DNA of 8,617 nt from Spirochaetae bacterium HGW-Spirochaetae-9 (lineage in GTDB: Bacteria > Spirochaetota > Spirochaetia > Treponematales > Rectinemataceae). This document shows positions 1 through 8,602 of this stretch, piece after piece (the stretch's first letter is position 1; each line of letters begins with the position of its first letter). The translations under genes and the position numbers were made by a program. The notes under the pieces are model-generated. The model searched no databases. It worked only from the letters and a program-made list of their open reading frames with translations, and had not been told where the DNA came from. The stretch lies in NCBI GenBank assembly GCA_002839205.1, contig PGXP01000059.1, forward strand, positions 1 through 8,617, in the 5' to 3' direction.

Positions 1-625
1 GGAAGAAGCGGTACGAGCCGCGTAAGACCGCCGACCACTGATTCATGGCGACATTGATCATGAACTTGAACCAGAGGGTCTTCACCATGTTTTCCGGCAC
101 CGAATAGCGGACACCATGCCTGTCGAAAAAGCGACCGACAGCGGCTACCCCTTCGTCGAGCGCCGCAGGATCGTTCTTCTCGAAGCCGAATCGAATCTCG
201 CCCGCGCTCTCGAAGTCGATCCTGTTGCCCACCCTGAGGGCATCGATGCTGATGATTATGGCGAGAGGGATGATGGCGGCACTGAAGGCCGCCCTCAGTA
301 CATCCTCACTCTCTATGCCGTTGAGAAGCGAGATGATGATAGTGTCGGAGCCCACGTAGGGGCGCATCTCGTCGACAGCCTGCGCGAGGTGGTAGCTCTT
401 CACCGCGACGATAATGAGGTCGCAGGGCTTGCACGGAGCCGGATCAGCCAGAGGAAAGAAATACTGCCGGCCGTTGACGATGAATCCTTCCCTGATGTAG
501 CGATCGCGGCGCTCGCCTGTCGCGCAGAGGGCGACGGCATTCCGGTCGACATCAAAAATTCTCGATGCGACGGCTGCGCCGATGGCGCCGGCCCCCACGA
601 TGAGCGCCGAACGTATCTGCCTCAT
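1..625 (-). CDS. panE: 2-dehydropantoate 2-reductase (ketopantoate reductase), partial
   Basis: Predicted to reduce 2-dehydropantoate to pantoate with NADPH in the cytoplasm, the second committed step of pantothenate/CoA synthesis. Only the first 208 residues are in the window; the C-terminus lies beyond the left edge. I translated it by hand from the minus strand. It begins MRQIRSALIVGAGAIGAAVA, a Rossmann GxGxxG dinucleotide site at about residues 10-16. A conserved LNG (101-103) follows the second half of the Rossmann fold. The family's catalytic lysine block appears as W185-x-K187 with N191 four residues later, the same spacing as K176/N180 in E. coli PanE. The ATG at 625 has AGGAG at 631-635 five bases upstream. 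It starts 14 nt after the hflX stop, so it is probably the last or a late gene of the argF-hflX transcript. The ApbA/PanE superfamily includes members of unknown substrate, so the family is firm but the exact substrate less so. Confidence 0.85.
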   Translation of the reverse strand, partial: MRQIRSALIVGAGAIGAAVASRIFDVDRNAVALCATGERRDRYIREGFIVNGRQYFFPLADPAPCKPCDLIIVAVKSYHLAQAVDEMRPYVGSDTIIISLLNGIESEDVLRAAFSAAIIPLAIIISIDALRVGNRIDFESAGEIRFGFEKNDPAALDEGVAAVGRFFDRHGVRYSVPENMVKTLWFKFMINVAMNQWSAVLRGSYRFF

Positions 626-639
626 TGCTTCTCCTGTTG

Positions 640-1911
640 CTATTGACGGTATTTCCCCACCTTGCCTTCAAGCCGGCGCGGGATCCTGCATCGCACAATG
701 CTGCGCTCATCTTCCGACCTTTCCTCGATCACCACCCCCTCGCGGTGAATGAGAGGGATGAGGGAATATTCGGAATGAGGAATCGCAAGAACCACTTCTT
801 CCATATCGGAGGTGAGGGTTTTTTCTATGAGTAGGGCCAGGCTGTCCAGCCCCTTGCCCGTTTTCGCCGACACGGCCAGGCTGTCGGGATGAATCCTGAA
901 CCACTGGTCGAGAACAGCCTCGTCGGCGATATCGATCTTGTTGAGAACGAGAATTCTGGGAAGCTCGCCTGCACCGATCTCGGAAAGCACCTTCTCCGTC
1001 GTGGCCATGTGGATTTCCACCTCGGGATCGGAGGCATCGGCCACGTGAATAAGAAGATCCGAGGCCGAAGCTTCCTCGAGGGTAGCCTTGAAGGCATCGA
1101 TCAGATTGTGTGGCAGGTTGCGCACAAAACCGACTGTGTCGGTCATGAGGAGGTTTCCTCCCGACCTGAGGTTGAGTTTTCGCGTAGTAGGATCCAGCGT
1201 CGCGAAAAGCTTATCCTCTGCAAGAACATTAGCTGCCGTGAGGGCGTTGAGAAGACTCGATTTGCCCGCGTTCGTGTAACCGACGATGGCGGCCCTCGGA
1301 AGCTCGACGCGTTCCCTGCGCCTGCGCTGGACATCGCGCGACTTCCGCACGTCCTTCATCTCTTCCTTTATTTCGTGGATCCGGTGCTCGATGGAGCGCC
1401 TGTCGAGTTCGATTTTCTGCTCGCCCGAGCCCTTCGTGCCGTAACGGCCTCCGCGCTGCCGCGAGAGATCTTCATAGGAATGGGCAAGACGCGGAAGGGA
1501 AAACTCCAGCCGCGCCAGCTCTACCTGGAGGCTTGCCTCCTTCGTGAGGGCTCTCGAGGAGAAAATCTTTATGATGAGCTCGGACCTATCGTACACTTTT
1601 TTGCCCGAAAGGGTTTCCCAGTTTCGCTGCTGGCTGGGCGAGAGGGCATGATCGAAGACGATGGAATCGACATTCTCCGCCTTCGCGATCGCCACGATCT
1701 CATCAGCCTTCCCTGTACCCACGAGAAGGCTGGCAGTCTTTTCCCTGAGCTTTACCGACACGGACTCGGCCACTTCCAGGCCGAGACTCTTGGCCAGGCC
1801 GCCGAGCTCGCGCAAAAGGCTCAATGCCTCATCTTTCTTGACAGAATCGAGTTCGATGCCGATGAGGAGGGCTCTCTCAGCCTTGGGGCGGGGATCAAAA
1901 TATTCGTTCAC
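640..1911 (-). CDS. hflX: GTPase HflX, ribosome-associated
   Basis: HflX is a translational GTPase that binds the 50S subunit and splits stalled or hibernating ribosomes. This copy is 423 aa; E. coli HflX is about 426. The N-terminal nucleotide-binding-like domain spans about 1-150, with family block VGTGKADEI at 64-72. The signature [11 protein letters not shown] is at 154-164. A charged helical linker (about 165-203, rich in K, E and R) leads to the G domain: G1 GYTNAGKSS 211-219, G2 DPTTRK 240-245, G3 DTVG 258-261, G4 NKID 324-327, G5 SAK 348-350. I chose the GTG at 1911. The frame stays open upstream to 2094, but that extension lies wholly inside argF and is low-complexity R/P-rich sequence. 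The GTG overlaps the argF TGA (bases 1908-1911 read GTGA), which implies translational coupling; only a weak AGG precedes it. Confidence 0.95.
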   Translation of the reverse strand: MNEYFDPRPKAERALLIGIELDSVKKDEALSLLRELGGLAKSLGLEVAESVSVKLREKTASLLVGTGKADEIVAIAKAENVDSIVFDHALSPSQQRNWETLSGKKVYDRSELIIKIFSSRALTKEASLQVELARLEFSLPRLAHSYEDLSRQRGGRYGTKGSGEQKIELDRRSIEHRIHEIKEEMKDVRKSRDVQRRRRERVELPRAAIVGYTNAGKSSLLNALTAANVLAEDKLFATLDPTTRKLNLRSGGNLLMTDTVGFVRNLPHNLIDAFKATLEEASASDLLIHVADASDPEVEIHMATTEKVLSEIGAGELPRILVLNKIDIADEAVLDQWFRIHPDSLAVSAKTGKGLDSLALLIEKTLTSDMEEVVLAIPHSEYSLIPLIHREGVVIEERSEDERSIVRCRIPRRLEGKVGKYRQ

Positions 1912-2909
1912 ACGTCGCCTATGGTGGCCACCATCACGGCCTTGATGGTATGGAGCCTGTTCTCGGCCTGGTCGAAGACGACGGAGTGGCGGGAGCGGAA
2001 GAGCTCGTCCGACACTTCCATCGAGCGGATTCCATGTTTCTTTTCGATCTCCTGGCCGACGGCGGTCTCCGTATCGTGGAAGGCTGGGAGGCAATGGAGG
2101 AAGACGACATCTGAATTGCCGGTCTTCCGGGCGAAATCCATCGTCACCCTGTATTTTTCCAGCTGGGCGATGCGTTCGGCGAATTTCGCCTCCTCGCCCA
2201 TCGAAACCCAGACGTCGGTATAGAGGACATCGGCACCCGCAAGCGCCTTGTCGGCATTCTCGATGCTGAAGAATTCGATCGTCCCGCCCGTCGCGGCCGC
2301 TGCTGCCTTCATCTCGGCGGTGAGGGCTTCGTTGGGCCAGAGATCCTTCGGCGCGAGGGCGACGAAATGCAGACCCATCTTGGCGCTGCCGATCATGAGG
2401 GCGTTGCCCATGTTGTTCCTGGCATCGCCACAGTAGACCATCTTCACCTTGTTCAAGGGCTTGTGGACATGTTCCTCGATGGTGAGGAGGTCGGCGAGAA
2501 TCTGTGTGGGATGATCATCGTCGGTGAGGCCATTCCAGACGGGAACGCCCGAGAATTTCGCCAGATCCTCAACGAGCTTCTGGGAGAAGCCCCTGTACTG
2601 GATGCCGTCATACATGCGACCCAGCACCTTGGCTGTATCCTCGACCGATTCCTTCTTACCCATCTGGGAATTCGTAAGGAAGGTGGCATTGCCGCCTTCG
2701 TCCCAGCAGGCTGTCTCGAAAGCGCAGCGGGTTCTGGTTGAGGCTTTGTCGAAGATCAGAACAATATTCTTTCGGTATAATGAAATACCCTTTAAACCTG
2801 AGCGCTTCTTGGCCTTGAGATCGCGCGACAGGTCAAGAAGGTAGCGGATTTCTTCGGGGCTGAAATCTTTGAGCGTGAGAAAGCTGCGTCCCTTGAGATT
2901 GACGGGCAT
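1908..2909 (-). CDS. argF: Ornithine carbamoyltransferase
   Basis: Catalyses carbamoyl phosphate + ornithine = citrulline + phosphate in arginine synthesis, or the reverse direction in the arginine deiminase pathway. Length is 333 aa, matching E. coli ArgF/ArgI (334). Visible sites: carbamoyl-phosphate loop STRTR 57-61; the stretch [11 protein letters not shown] 97-107; DDHPTQ 131-136; ornithine-side DVWVSMGE 232-239 (SMG loop); catalytic HCLPAF 272-277 with C273; and the C-terminal [14 protein letters not shown] block. The SMG loop and HCLPA identify ornithine rather than aspartate transcarbamylase. The ATG at 2909 has GGAGG at 2915-2919, five bases upstream. The frame remains open to 2999, but that extension crosses the predicted promoter. 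First gene of the minus-strand unit, with hflX overlapping its stop. No arginine deiminase or carbamate kinase is next to it, so the catabolic (arcB) role is neither supported nor excluded. Confidence 0.95.
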   Translation of the reverse strand: MPVNLKGRSFLTLKDFSPEEIRYLLDLSRDLKAKKRSGLKGISLYRKNIVLIFDKASTRTRCAFETACWDEGGNATFLTNSQMGKKESVEDTAKVLGRMYDGIQYRGFSQKLVEDLAKFSGVPVWNGLTDDDHPTQILADLLTIEEHVHKPLNKVKMVYCGDARNNMGNALMIGSAKMGLHFVALAPKDLWPNEALTAEMKAAAAATGGTIEFFSIENADKALAGADVLYTDVWVSMGEEAKFAERIAQLEKYRVTMDFARKTGNSDVVFLHCLPAFHDTETAVGQEIEKKHGIRSMEVSDELFRSRHSVVFDQAENRLHTIKAVMVATIGDV

Positions 2910-2935
2910 ATGACCCTCCGGAATGCTGTGATATC

Positions 2936-2956
2936 GCCGTGGCAATTCGCCGCGGC
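2936..2956 (-). repeat. GC-rich dyad in the argF leader
   Basis: Two 8-base arms, 2936-2943 and 2949-2956, separated by five bases, pair except at one position (A-C mismatch in the minus-strand RNA). The dyad starts just downstream of the predicted start point. It could be an operator or a 5' stem protecting the mRNA. It does not resemble the enteric ARG box. Its function is unknown. Confidence 0.45.
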
Positions 2957-2964
2957 ACAAAACC

Positions 2965-2993
2965 TGTATATACCATAGAATCGCCAGGGTCAA
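2965..2993 (-). promoter_or_regulatory. Sigma70-type promoter for argF-hflX-panE
   Basis: Minus strand reads TTGACC (2993-2988), exactly 17 bp spacer, TATACA (2970-2965). Predicted transcription start is near 2958, giving a leader of about 50 nt before the argF ATG. It is back-to-back with the plus-strand aminotransferase promoter. Confidence 0.75.
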
Positions 2994-3023
2994 GGTCACG
3001 GGCTTTCAGCCCCTCTCCTGCCT

Positions 3024-3052
3024 TTGACTAGAGCCTGCGGCATGGCTATACT
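3024..3052 (+). promoter_or_regulatory. Sigma70-type promoter for the aminotransferase-parvulin unit
   Basis: TTGACT at 3024-3029, 17 bp spacer, TATACT at 3047-3052: five of six consensus bases in each hexamer at ideal spacing. Predicted start near 3059, giving a leader of about 40 nt before the ATG at 3100. Confidence 0.8.
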
Positions 3053-3099
3053 TATGCGGGCTTTCTCAATGCCGAGAAGGCGCCACAAAAGGAGCCATC

Positions 3100-4470
3100 A
3101 TGCCCCTCACCCTCTCCGATGTCGCGAATGTCGTCCTGAATTCCCACTATGCCGTGCGCGGCCCCATCGTCGCTCGCGCCCAGGAACTCGAACGAGCCGG
3201 CCGGAAGATTATCTACTGCAATATTGGCAACCCCCAGGCCTTGGGACAGAAGCCCCTCACCTATGTGCGGCAGGTTCTGGCATTGTCCGAATGGCCGGAG
3301 TTGGCCGGGAAGGCTCGGCAAGCCTTCCCGGAGGATGTTCTTGCCACGGCCAGAGCCATTCAGACCGAGTCCCGATACGGACTCGGCGCCTACTCCGAAT
3401 CCAAGGGACTGAGGTTTGTCCGCCAGGCGATCGCCAATTTTATCGAAGAAAGGGATTCCGATCCGGCGCTCCGCGTCGAGAGCGATCCTGAACATATCTA
3501 TCTCACCGATGGCGCCTCCAAGGCAGTCCAGACCGCTCTTCGCCTCATCATCGCCACCGACCACGACGGCATCATGGTTCCCATACCTCAGTATCCTCTC
3601 TATTCAGCCTCGATCGCTCTCTACGGCGGCACCCAGGTTGGCTACTATCTGGAAGAAGCCTCGGGCTGGAGCCTCTCGTCCGACATGCTCGAAAAGGCAT
3701 GGCTCGAGGCTCGCGGCAAAGGCATCAATGTCAAGGCTATCTGCGTGATCAATCCGGGCAACCCATCCGGATCCGTTCTTTCGCGCGACAACATTGCCAT
3801 GGTGATCGATTTCGCGAAGAAGCATAAGCTCTCCATCCTTGCCGACGAGGTCTACCAGAAGAACACCTACGATCCAGAGAAGATCTTTATCTCATTCGCC
3901 CGCGTGCTCACGGAAAAGGCAGAGAAGGAAGTGAGCCTTTTCAGCTTCCATTCCTGCTCGAAGGGTTACTTAGGCGAATGCGGACAGCGGGGCGGCTACA
4001 TGGAAGTGCGGAATCTGCCCAATGACGTTCTGGGCCAGATCACCAAGCTGCAGTCCATTTCGCTCTGTTCGAACCTGCCGGGGCAGATCCTCGTCTACCT
4101 TCTCGTTAACCCGCCTCGCCCAGGACAGCCTTCATACGAACTGTTCCGCAGCGAACGCGACGGCGTTATCGAGGCGCTCAAGGCACGCGCCTCTCTCCTC
4201 GCCAAAGGTTTGAACGGCATTCCCGGCTATTCCTGTCAGCCGATCACGGGGGCGATGTACGCCTTCCCGACGATCACCCTGCCCGAAGGAAGAACGGATG
4301 AGGAGTACTGTCTCGCCCTGCTCGAACGCACCGGCATCTGTGTCGTCTCCGGAAGCGGTTTCGGCCAGGTGCCTGGTACAGCCCACTTCAGGTCGACGAT
4401 TCTTCCCCCGATCGAACAGATCGAGGAAGTCGTCGATAAAATCAAGGAATTCCACCTTTCGTGGAGATAG
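3100..4470 (+). CDS. Alanine aminotransferase, eukaryote-type (GPT-like), PLP-dependent
   Basis: Predicted to interconvert alanine + 2-oxoglutarate and pyruvate + glutamate in the cytoplasm (fold-type I, class I/II aminotransferase). 456 aa. The N-terminal stretch HYAVRGPIV followed by IYCNIGNPQALGQKPLTY (about 38-55) is typical of the animal/plant alanine aminotransferase group rather than AspC or AlaA. PLP-site landmarks: NPGNPSG 218-224, DEVYQ 249-253, FHSCSKGYLGECGQRGGY 283-300 with Schiff-base K288 and phosphate-binding R297, and carboxylate-binding R431 in FRSTILPP. The ATG at 3100 has AAGGAG at 3089-3094, five bases upstream. First gene of a two-gene unit with a parvulin. The family is clear; alanine specificity is inferred from likeness to mammalian GPT, which I recall rather than searched. 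Confidence 0.93.
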   Translation: MPLTLSDVANVVLNSHYAVRGPIVARAQELERAGRKIIYCNIGNPQALGQKPLTYVRQVLALSEWPELAGKARQAFPEDVLATARAIQTESRYGLGAYSESKGLRFVRQAIANFIEERDSDPALRVESDPEHIYLTDGASKAVQTALRLIIATDHDGIMVPIPQYPLYSASIALYGGTQVGYYLEEASGWSLSSDMLEKAWLEARGKGINVKAICVINPGNPSGSVLSRDNIAMVIDFAKKHKLSILADEVYQKNTYDPEKIFISFARVLTEKAEKEVSLFSFHSCSKGYLGECGQRGGYMEVRNLPNDVLGQITKLQSISLCSNLPGQILVYLLVNPPRPGQPSYELFRSERDGVIEALKARASLLAKGLNGIPGYSCQPITGAMYAFPTITLPEGRTDEEYCLALLERTGICVVSGSGFGQVPGTAHFRSTILPPIEQIEEVVDKIKEFHLSWR

Positions 4471-4480
4471 GAGATGCAGC

Positions 4481-4756
4481 ATGGAATGGAAAGCAAGTCA
4501 TATACTGGTCAAGGACAGGGCCCTGGCCCAGGATCTTCTCAAGCGGATAAAGCAAGGCGCCAATTTCGAAAGTATGGCGCGGGAGCATTCCACCTGCCCG
4601 TCGAAATCCTCGGGGGGTGATCTTGGCTGGTTCGGTCCCGGAAAGATGGTTCCCGCCTTCGAATCGGCCTGCAAGGGCATCGGCATCGGCTCCGTATCCG
4701 ATGTCGTCCAGACCCAATTCGGCTATCACCTCATCAAGCTGACGGGGCGGCGCTGA
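4481..4756 (+). CDS. Parvulin-type peptidyl-prolyl cis-trans isomerase, single domain
   Basis: Catalyses cis-trans isomerisation of peptidyl-proline bonds; expected to be cytoplasmic because there is no signal peptide. At 91 aa it is a bare rotamase domain like E. coli PpiC/Par10 (93 aa). It opens MEWKASHILVKDR, with H7 at the conserved histidine. It contains AREHSTCPS (33-41, with C39 at the active-site Cys/Asp position), GGDLGWFGPGKMVPAFE (45-61) and QFGYHLIKL (79-87, with H83). The ATG at 4481 has AGGAG at 4469-4473, seven bases upstream; that ribosome site overlaps the aminotransferase TAG, so the two genes are closely coupled. The open frame extends further upstream inside the aminotransferase gene, which I discount. 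The client protein is unknown. Confidence 0.92.
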   Translation: MEWKASHILVKDRALAQDLLKRIKQGANFESMAREHSTCPSKSSGGDLGWFGPGKMVPAFESACKGIGIGSVSDVVQTQFGYHLIKLTGRR

Positions 4757-5473
4757 TCAGATCTTTCGCAGCTGGGCGAGAAGCGCGCTCATGTCCTTGG
4801 GAAGTGGCGCAGTAAGGTCCATTTTCCGCCCGCCTGCGGGATGGGTGAAGGCGAGCCTCTCGGCGTGCAGGCCTGTGCGCGCCAGAAGGGGACGCTCATC
4901 GAACTCGTCTCCCCTCCATTTCCGCTTGATCTGCGAGAGAAGAATGGGTTTCCCGTCGCCATAGAGCGGATCGGCGGCGATGGGGTAGCCCGTTTCGGCG
5001 CAATGCACGCGTACCTGATGGGTTCGGCCCGTCTCGGGTCGGATTCTAACAAGTGAAAAATCCCTGAACCGCTCAACCGTCTCGAAATTGCTGACGGCGG
5101 CTTTCCCGTGCTTCCTGTCGACAAGGGTTCTGTGCATCCTGTCGGCATCTGCGAGGAGGGGTTCGTCGCAATCCCACTCGTCTTTTTCAGTTCTCCCCCG
5201 CACGATGGCCAGATAGGATTTCTCCACCTGACGCGAAAGGAACTGGGCATTCAGCACCCTGTGGGCTTCAGCGTTCCGGGCATAGAGGAGGAGACCTGAT
5301 GTATCCTTGTCGATCCTGTGCACGACGAAGAGCTCGCCGAATTCGGCCTCAAAAAAGGAGAGTGCGACAGGGGCATCGGGATCGTAGCGGTCGGGTATCG
5401 AGAGAATGCCGGCCGGCTTGTTGACGATGACTATGGATTCGTCCGAAAAGAGTGTTTCCAGGGTTTTATTCAC
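4757..5473 (-). CDS. RluA-family RNA pseudouridine synthase
   Basis: Predicted to isomerise specific uridines to pseudouridine in rRNA or tRNA. 238 aa from the GTG at 5473. The catalytic domain fills the protein: opening block LFSDESIVIVNKPAGI (8-23), catalytic HRIDKDTSGLLL 52-63 with D55 as nucleophile, and RPETGRTHQVRVH (145-157) leading to DPLYG (168-172). There is no N-terminal S4 domain, so it resembles RluA/TruC more than RluC/RluD; the target site cannot be told. The frame is open back to 5584, but that part overlaps marR. The domain needs residues right up to the GTG, and no later start fits. There is no ribosome site before the GTG. A strong promoter places the transcript start on the GTG itself, suggesting leaderless translation. 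Its TGA abuts the parvulin TGA. Confidence 0.9.
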   Translation of the reverse strand: MNKTLETLFSDESIVIVNKPAGILSIPDRYDPDAPVALSFFEAEFGELFVVHRIDKDTSGLLLYARNAEAHRVLNAQFLSRQVEKSYLAIVRGRTEKDEWDCDEPLLADADRMHRTLVDRKHGKAAVSNFETVERFRDFSLVRIRPETGRTHQVRVHCAETGYPIAADPLYGDGKPILLSQIKRKWRGDEFDERPLLARTGLHAERLAFTHPAGGRKMDLTAPLPKDMSALLAQLRKI

Positions 5474-5479
5474 CCAAAA

Positions 5480-5508
5480 AGTATAGCATGGAGGAACTTT
5501 CTTGTTAA
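5480..5508 (-). promoter_or_regulatory. Extended -10 promoter giving a probable leaderless pseudouridine synthase mRNA
   Basis: Minus strand: TTAACA (5508-5503), 17 bp, TATACT (5485-5480), preceded by TGC, i.e. an extended -10. Six bases (TTTTGG) separate the -10 from the GTG at 5473, so the expected +1 is the G of the start codon. The -35 overlaps the marR stop codon. Confidence 0.7.
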
Positions 5509-5945
5509 TCGAGCCAACCGGCGTAAATATCCCTGGCACGCCGCGAAGCCCTGTCGAGCATCCTGCGCAGTTCTGACCTCTCATCGGAACCGAGAATATC
5601 GAAGGCGTCGCCTGTCGTTTCCGGAGCGAAGAGTCGCGCAGCTTCTATCCTGTCGAGAAGCTCCTCGCCTTCGCCGGTCAGGGCGATGCGGGAGGAACGC
5701 CTGTCCGAAATATGCACGGAACGATTGAGCCAGCCTGCTTCCACGCACTTGCGAACGATCAGCGTGAGAGTCGGCCTGTCCATCCCGAGTTCCTTTGCGG
5801 CCGCGGAGAGGTTTGCGGCTCCTTTTCGTCTGGCGAAGGCGACAAGCTGGTATTGCTGGAAAGTGATTCCAAACGGGAGCAGAGCCTCGGAGGCCTTGCG
5901 CCGCCAGGCGCCATAGATAAAACCCATGTGAATATATTCTTCCAT
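5505..5945 (-). CDS. MarR-family winged-helix transcriptional regulator
   Basis: 146 aa, typical MarR size; these act as DNA-binding dimers, often repressing their own or neighbouring genes and released by small ligands or oxidation. The winged-helix region covers about 30-100: helix-turn-helix LSAAAKELGMDRPTLTLIVR (46-65) and wing ISDRRSSRIALTGEGEELL (79-97), matching the family pattern D-R-x(5)-LT-x-G. Helices at both ends would form the dimer interface. One cysteine (C67) is visible. The start is uncertain. The ATG at 5945 has no ribosome site but lies six bases after a TATACT -10. The in-frame ATG at 5927 has a GGAAG about 11 bases upstream. It is divergent from groEL and 31 nt upstream of the pseudouridine synthase gene on the same strand. 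Its ligand and targets are unknown. Confidence 0.88.
   Translation of the reverse strand: MEEYIHMGFIYGAWRRKASEALLPFGITFQQYQLVAFARRKGAANLSAAAKELGMDRPTLTLIVRKCVEAGWLNRSVHISDRRSSRIALTGEGEELLDRIEAARLFAPETTGDAFDILGSDERSELRRMLDRASRRARDIYAGWLD
5930..5939. repeat. 10-bp palindrome at the start of marR
   Basis: GAATATATTC is a perfect inverted repeat within codons 3-6 of marR, just downstream of its predicted start point. It could be part of an autoregulatory operator. It is AT-rich and short, so chance is also plausible. Confidence 0.3.
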
Positions 5946-5949
5946 ATAG

Positions 5950-7731
<1,782 letters not shown>

Positions 7732-7753
7732 GCCCAATTCTCTATCAATAGCC

Positions 7754-7784
7754 AAGGGGCGTCCGACAGGACGTCCCTTTTTTT
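7754..7784 (+). terminator. Intrinsic terminator of groEL
   Basis: Arms 7754-7764 and 7769-7779 form an 11-bp stem (one G-U pair) with GACA loop, followed by seven Ts at 7778-7784. It sits 22 bases after the groEL stop. Confidence 0.9.
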
Positions 7785-7874
7785 ATATTTGCATACTCCA
7801 TGCCGCTCCGGAAAATCGCGAAGCGATTGGCGAGGAATGAGTGGAATGGAATGAACAGAATTTGTTGAATCGAG

Positions 7875-7915
7875 AAAAAACTAGGGGCTTATGAATCGCA
7901 GCTCCGAAGCCCCTA
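7875..7915 (-). terminator. Intrinsic terminator of the DUF4256 gene
   Basis: On the minus strand a perfect 9-bp stem (7915-7907 with 7890-7882) encloses a 16-nt loop. After one further base (7881) comes TTTTTT (7880-7875). It lies 37 bases beyond the stop at 7953. The loop is long but the stem is GC-rich. Confidence 0.75.
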
Positions 7916-7992
7916 TGATGATCGTTGTATTCATTATTGCTTTCTTGACAGCCTACACTCTCAACAAACCGCGAAAACCCCGAACGCCATAA
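7891..7992 (+). CDS. Possible 33-aa hydrophobic small protein (doubtful)
   Basis: An ATG frame encodes 33 aa beginning MNRSSEAPMM, with a hydrophobic run at about residues 9-24 (MMIVVFIIAFLTAYTL) and a basic tail NKPRKPRTP. That is the layout of a single-pass membrane peptide with a cytoplasmic C-terminus. AGGGG at 7883-7887 precedes the ATG, but only three bases away. Against it: the frame lies over the antisense terminator and the last 40 bases of the DUF4256 gene, and no clear promoter precedes it. No family is recognised. Confidence 0.2.
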   Translation: MNRSSEAPMMIVVFIIAFLTAYTLNKPRKPRTP

Positions 7993-8516
7993 TAGGATTC
8001 GGCGCCGTTGTGATAGACGAAGACCCTGTCGTATCGACGATCGCCAAAAATTGCTCCCCCGAGTTTTCTAATTTCGGAAGGAGTCTTTATCCAGCTAGAG
8101 GTTTTCGTGTCGAATTCTCCCAATTCCTGAAGCTTCCGATACTGGTCTTCCGTCAAAAGTTCAATTCCCAAGGCAGTCGCCATATCGACAGCGGTATTTT
8201 CCGGTTTATGCTCTTTTCTTGACTCGAGACCCTCGCGGTCATAGCAGATGCTTCTTCGCCCTTTAGGGCTTTCCTCCGAGCAGTCGCAAAAAATATATTC
8301 GTTTGTTGCTTTGTCAAATCCTATGACATCAGGCTCGCCGCCTGACTTTTCCATTTCGTTCAGCGACCAAAGCTTGTCAGGGTTCGCGGCAATTTTCGCC
8401 TGGACTTCGATCCAATGTATATCCTTATGACGATTCATGTATTTGTCGAATCGGGATTTCAGTGACTTTATTAATATTTCCTGCTGCTCAATGGCGATGC
8501 TTTTCGATCCGTTCAT
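7953..8516 (-). CDS. DUF4256 family protein of unknown function
   Basis: 187 aa, recognised as DUF4256 from its conserved blocks: RHKDIHWIEV 29-38, MEKSGGEPDVIGFD 55-68, FCDCSEESPKGRRSICYD 76-93, KTSSWIKTP 138-146, LGGAIFGDRRY 152-162, and VYHNGAESYYGVRGFRG 167-183. No function has been established for the family to my knowledge. There is no signal peptide or membrane segment, so it is probably a soluble cytoplasmic protein. Three cysteines (77, 79, 91) sit in or near the most conserved block. The ATG at 8516 has GGAGG at 8522-8526, five bases upstream. It stands alone, convergent with groEL, and has its own terminator. G+C is about 47% by hand count against more than 60% in sampled groEL lines, which suggests a different history, possibly horizontal gain. 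Confidence 0.88.
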   Translation of the reverse strand: MNGSKSIAIEQQEILIKSLKSRFDKYMNRHKDIHWIEVQAKIAANPDKLWSLNEMEKSGGEPDVIGFDKATNEYIFCDCSEESPKGRRSICYDREGLESRKEHKPENTAVDMATALGIELLTEDQYRKLQELGEFDTKTSSWIKTPSEIRKLGGAIFGDRRYDRVFVYHNGAESYYGVRGFRGLLRV

Positions 8517-8546
8517 AATCTCCTCCCTATTTCATTCCTTTCTGCG

Positions 8547-8575
8547 AATATAACAATCATATAATATATTCATAA
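8547..8575 (-). promoter_or_regulatory. Candidate promoter of the DUF4256 gene
   Basis: The region 8540-8580 is very AT-rich. The best fit on the minus strand is TTATGA (8575-8570), 17 bp, TATATT (8552-8547), with a start near 8540. The -35 match is poor and other -10-like hexamers lie alongside, so the exact position is uncertain. Confidence 0.35.
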
Positions 8576-8602
8576 AAAGTTTGGGAATCGAGCCAAAAGC
8601 CA

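Noticed and set aside
116..646. 176-codon plus-strand frame at the left edge
   Set aside because: It is antisense to the ketopantoate reductase, whose Rossmann and catalytic motifs are clear on the minus strand.
1912..2094. N-terminal extension of HflX
   Set aside because: It lies wholly inside argF and would add an R/P-rich stretch not found in the family; the GTG at 1911 gives the usual length.
889..2223. 444-codon open frame antisense to hflX and argF
   Set aside because: It covers two well-supported genes on the other strand, shows no motifs, and spans their junction; a shadow of codon bias.
2910..2999. Upstream in-frame start for argF
   Set aside because: It would cross the predicted promoter and start point. 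The ATG at 2909 has a strong GGAGG and gives the normal family length.
5474..5584. Longer start for the pseudouridine synthase
   Set aside because: It overlaps the end of marR, adds no family sequence, and lies upstream of the predicted transcript start.
7814..7828. AATCGC-GAA-GCGATT inverted repeat after the groEL terminator
   Set aside because: A short stem with only a TTTT-like end on the minus strand; a stronger minus-strand terminator already lies at 7875-7915.
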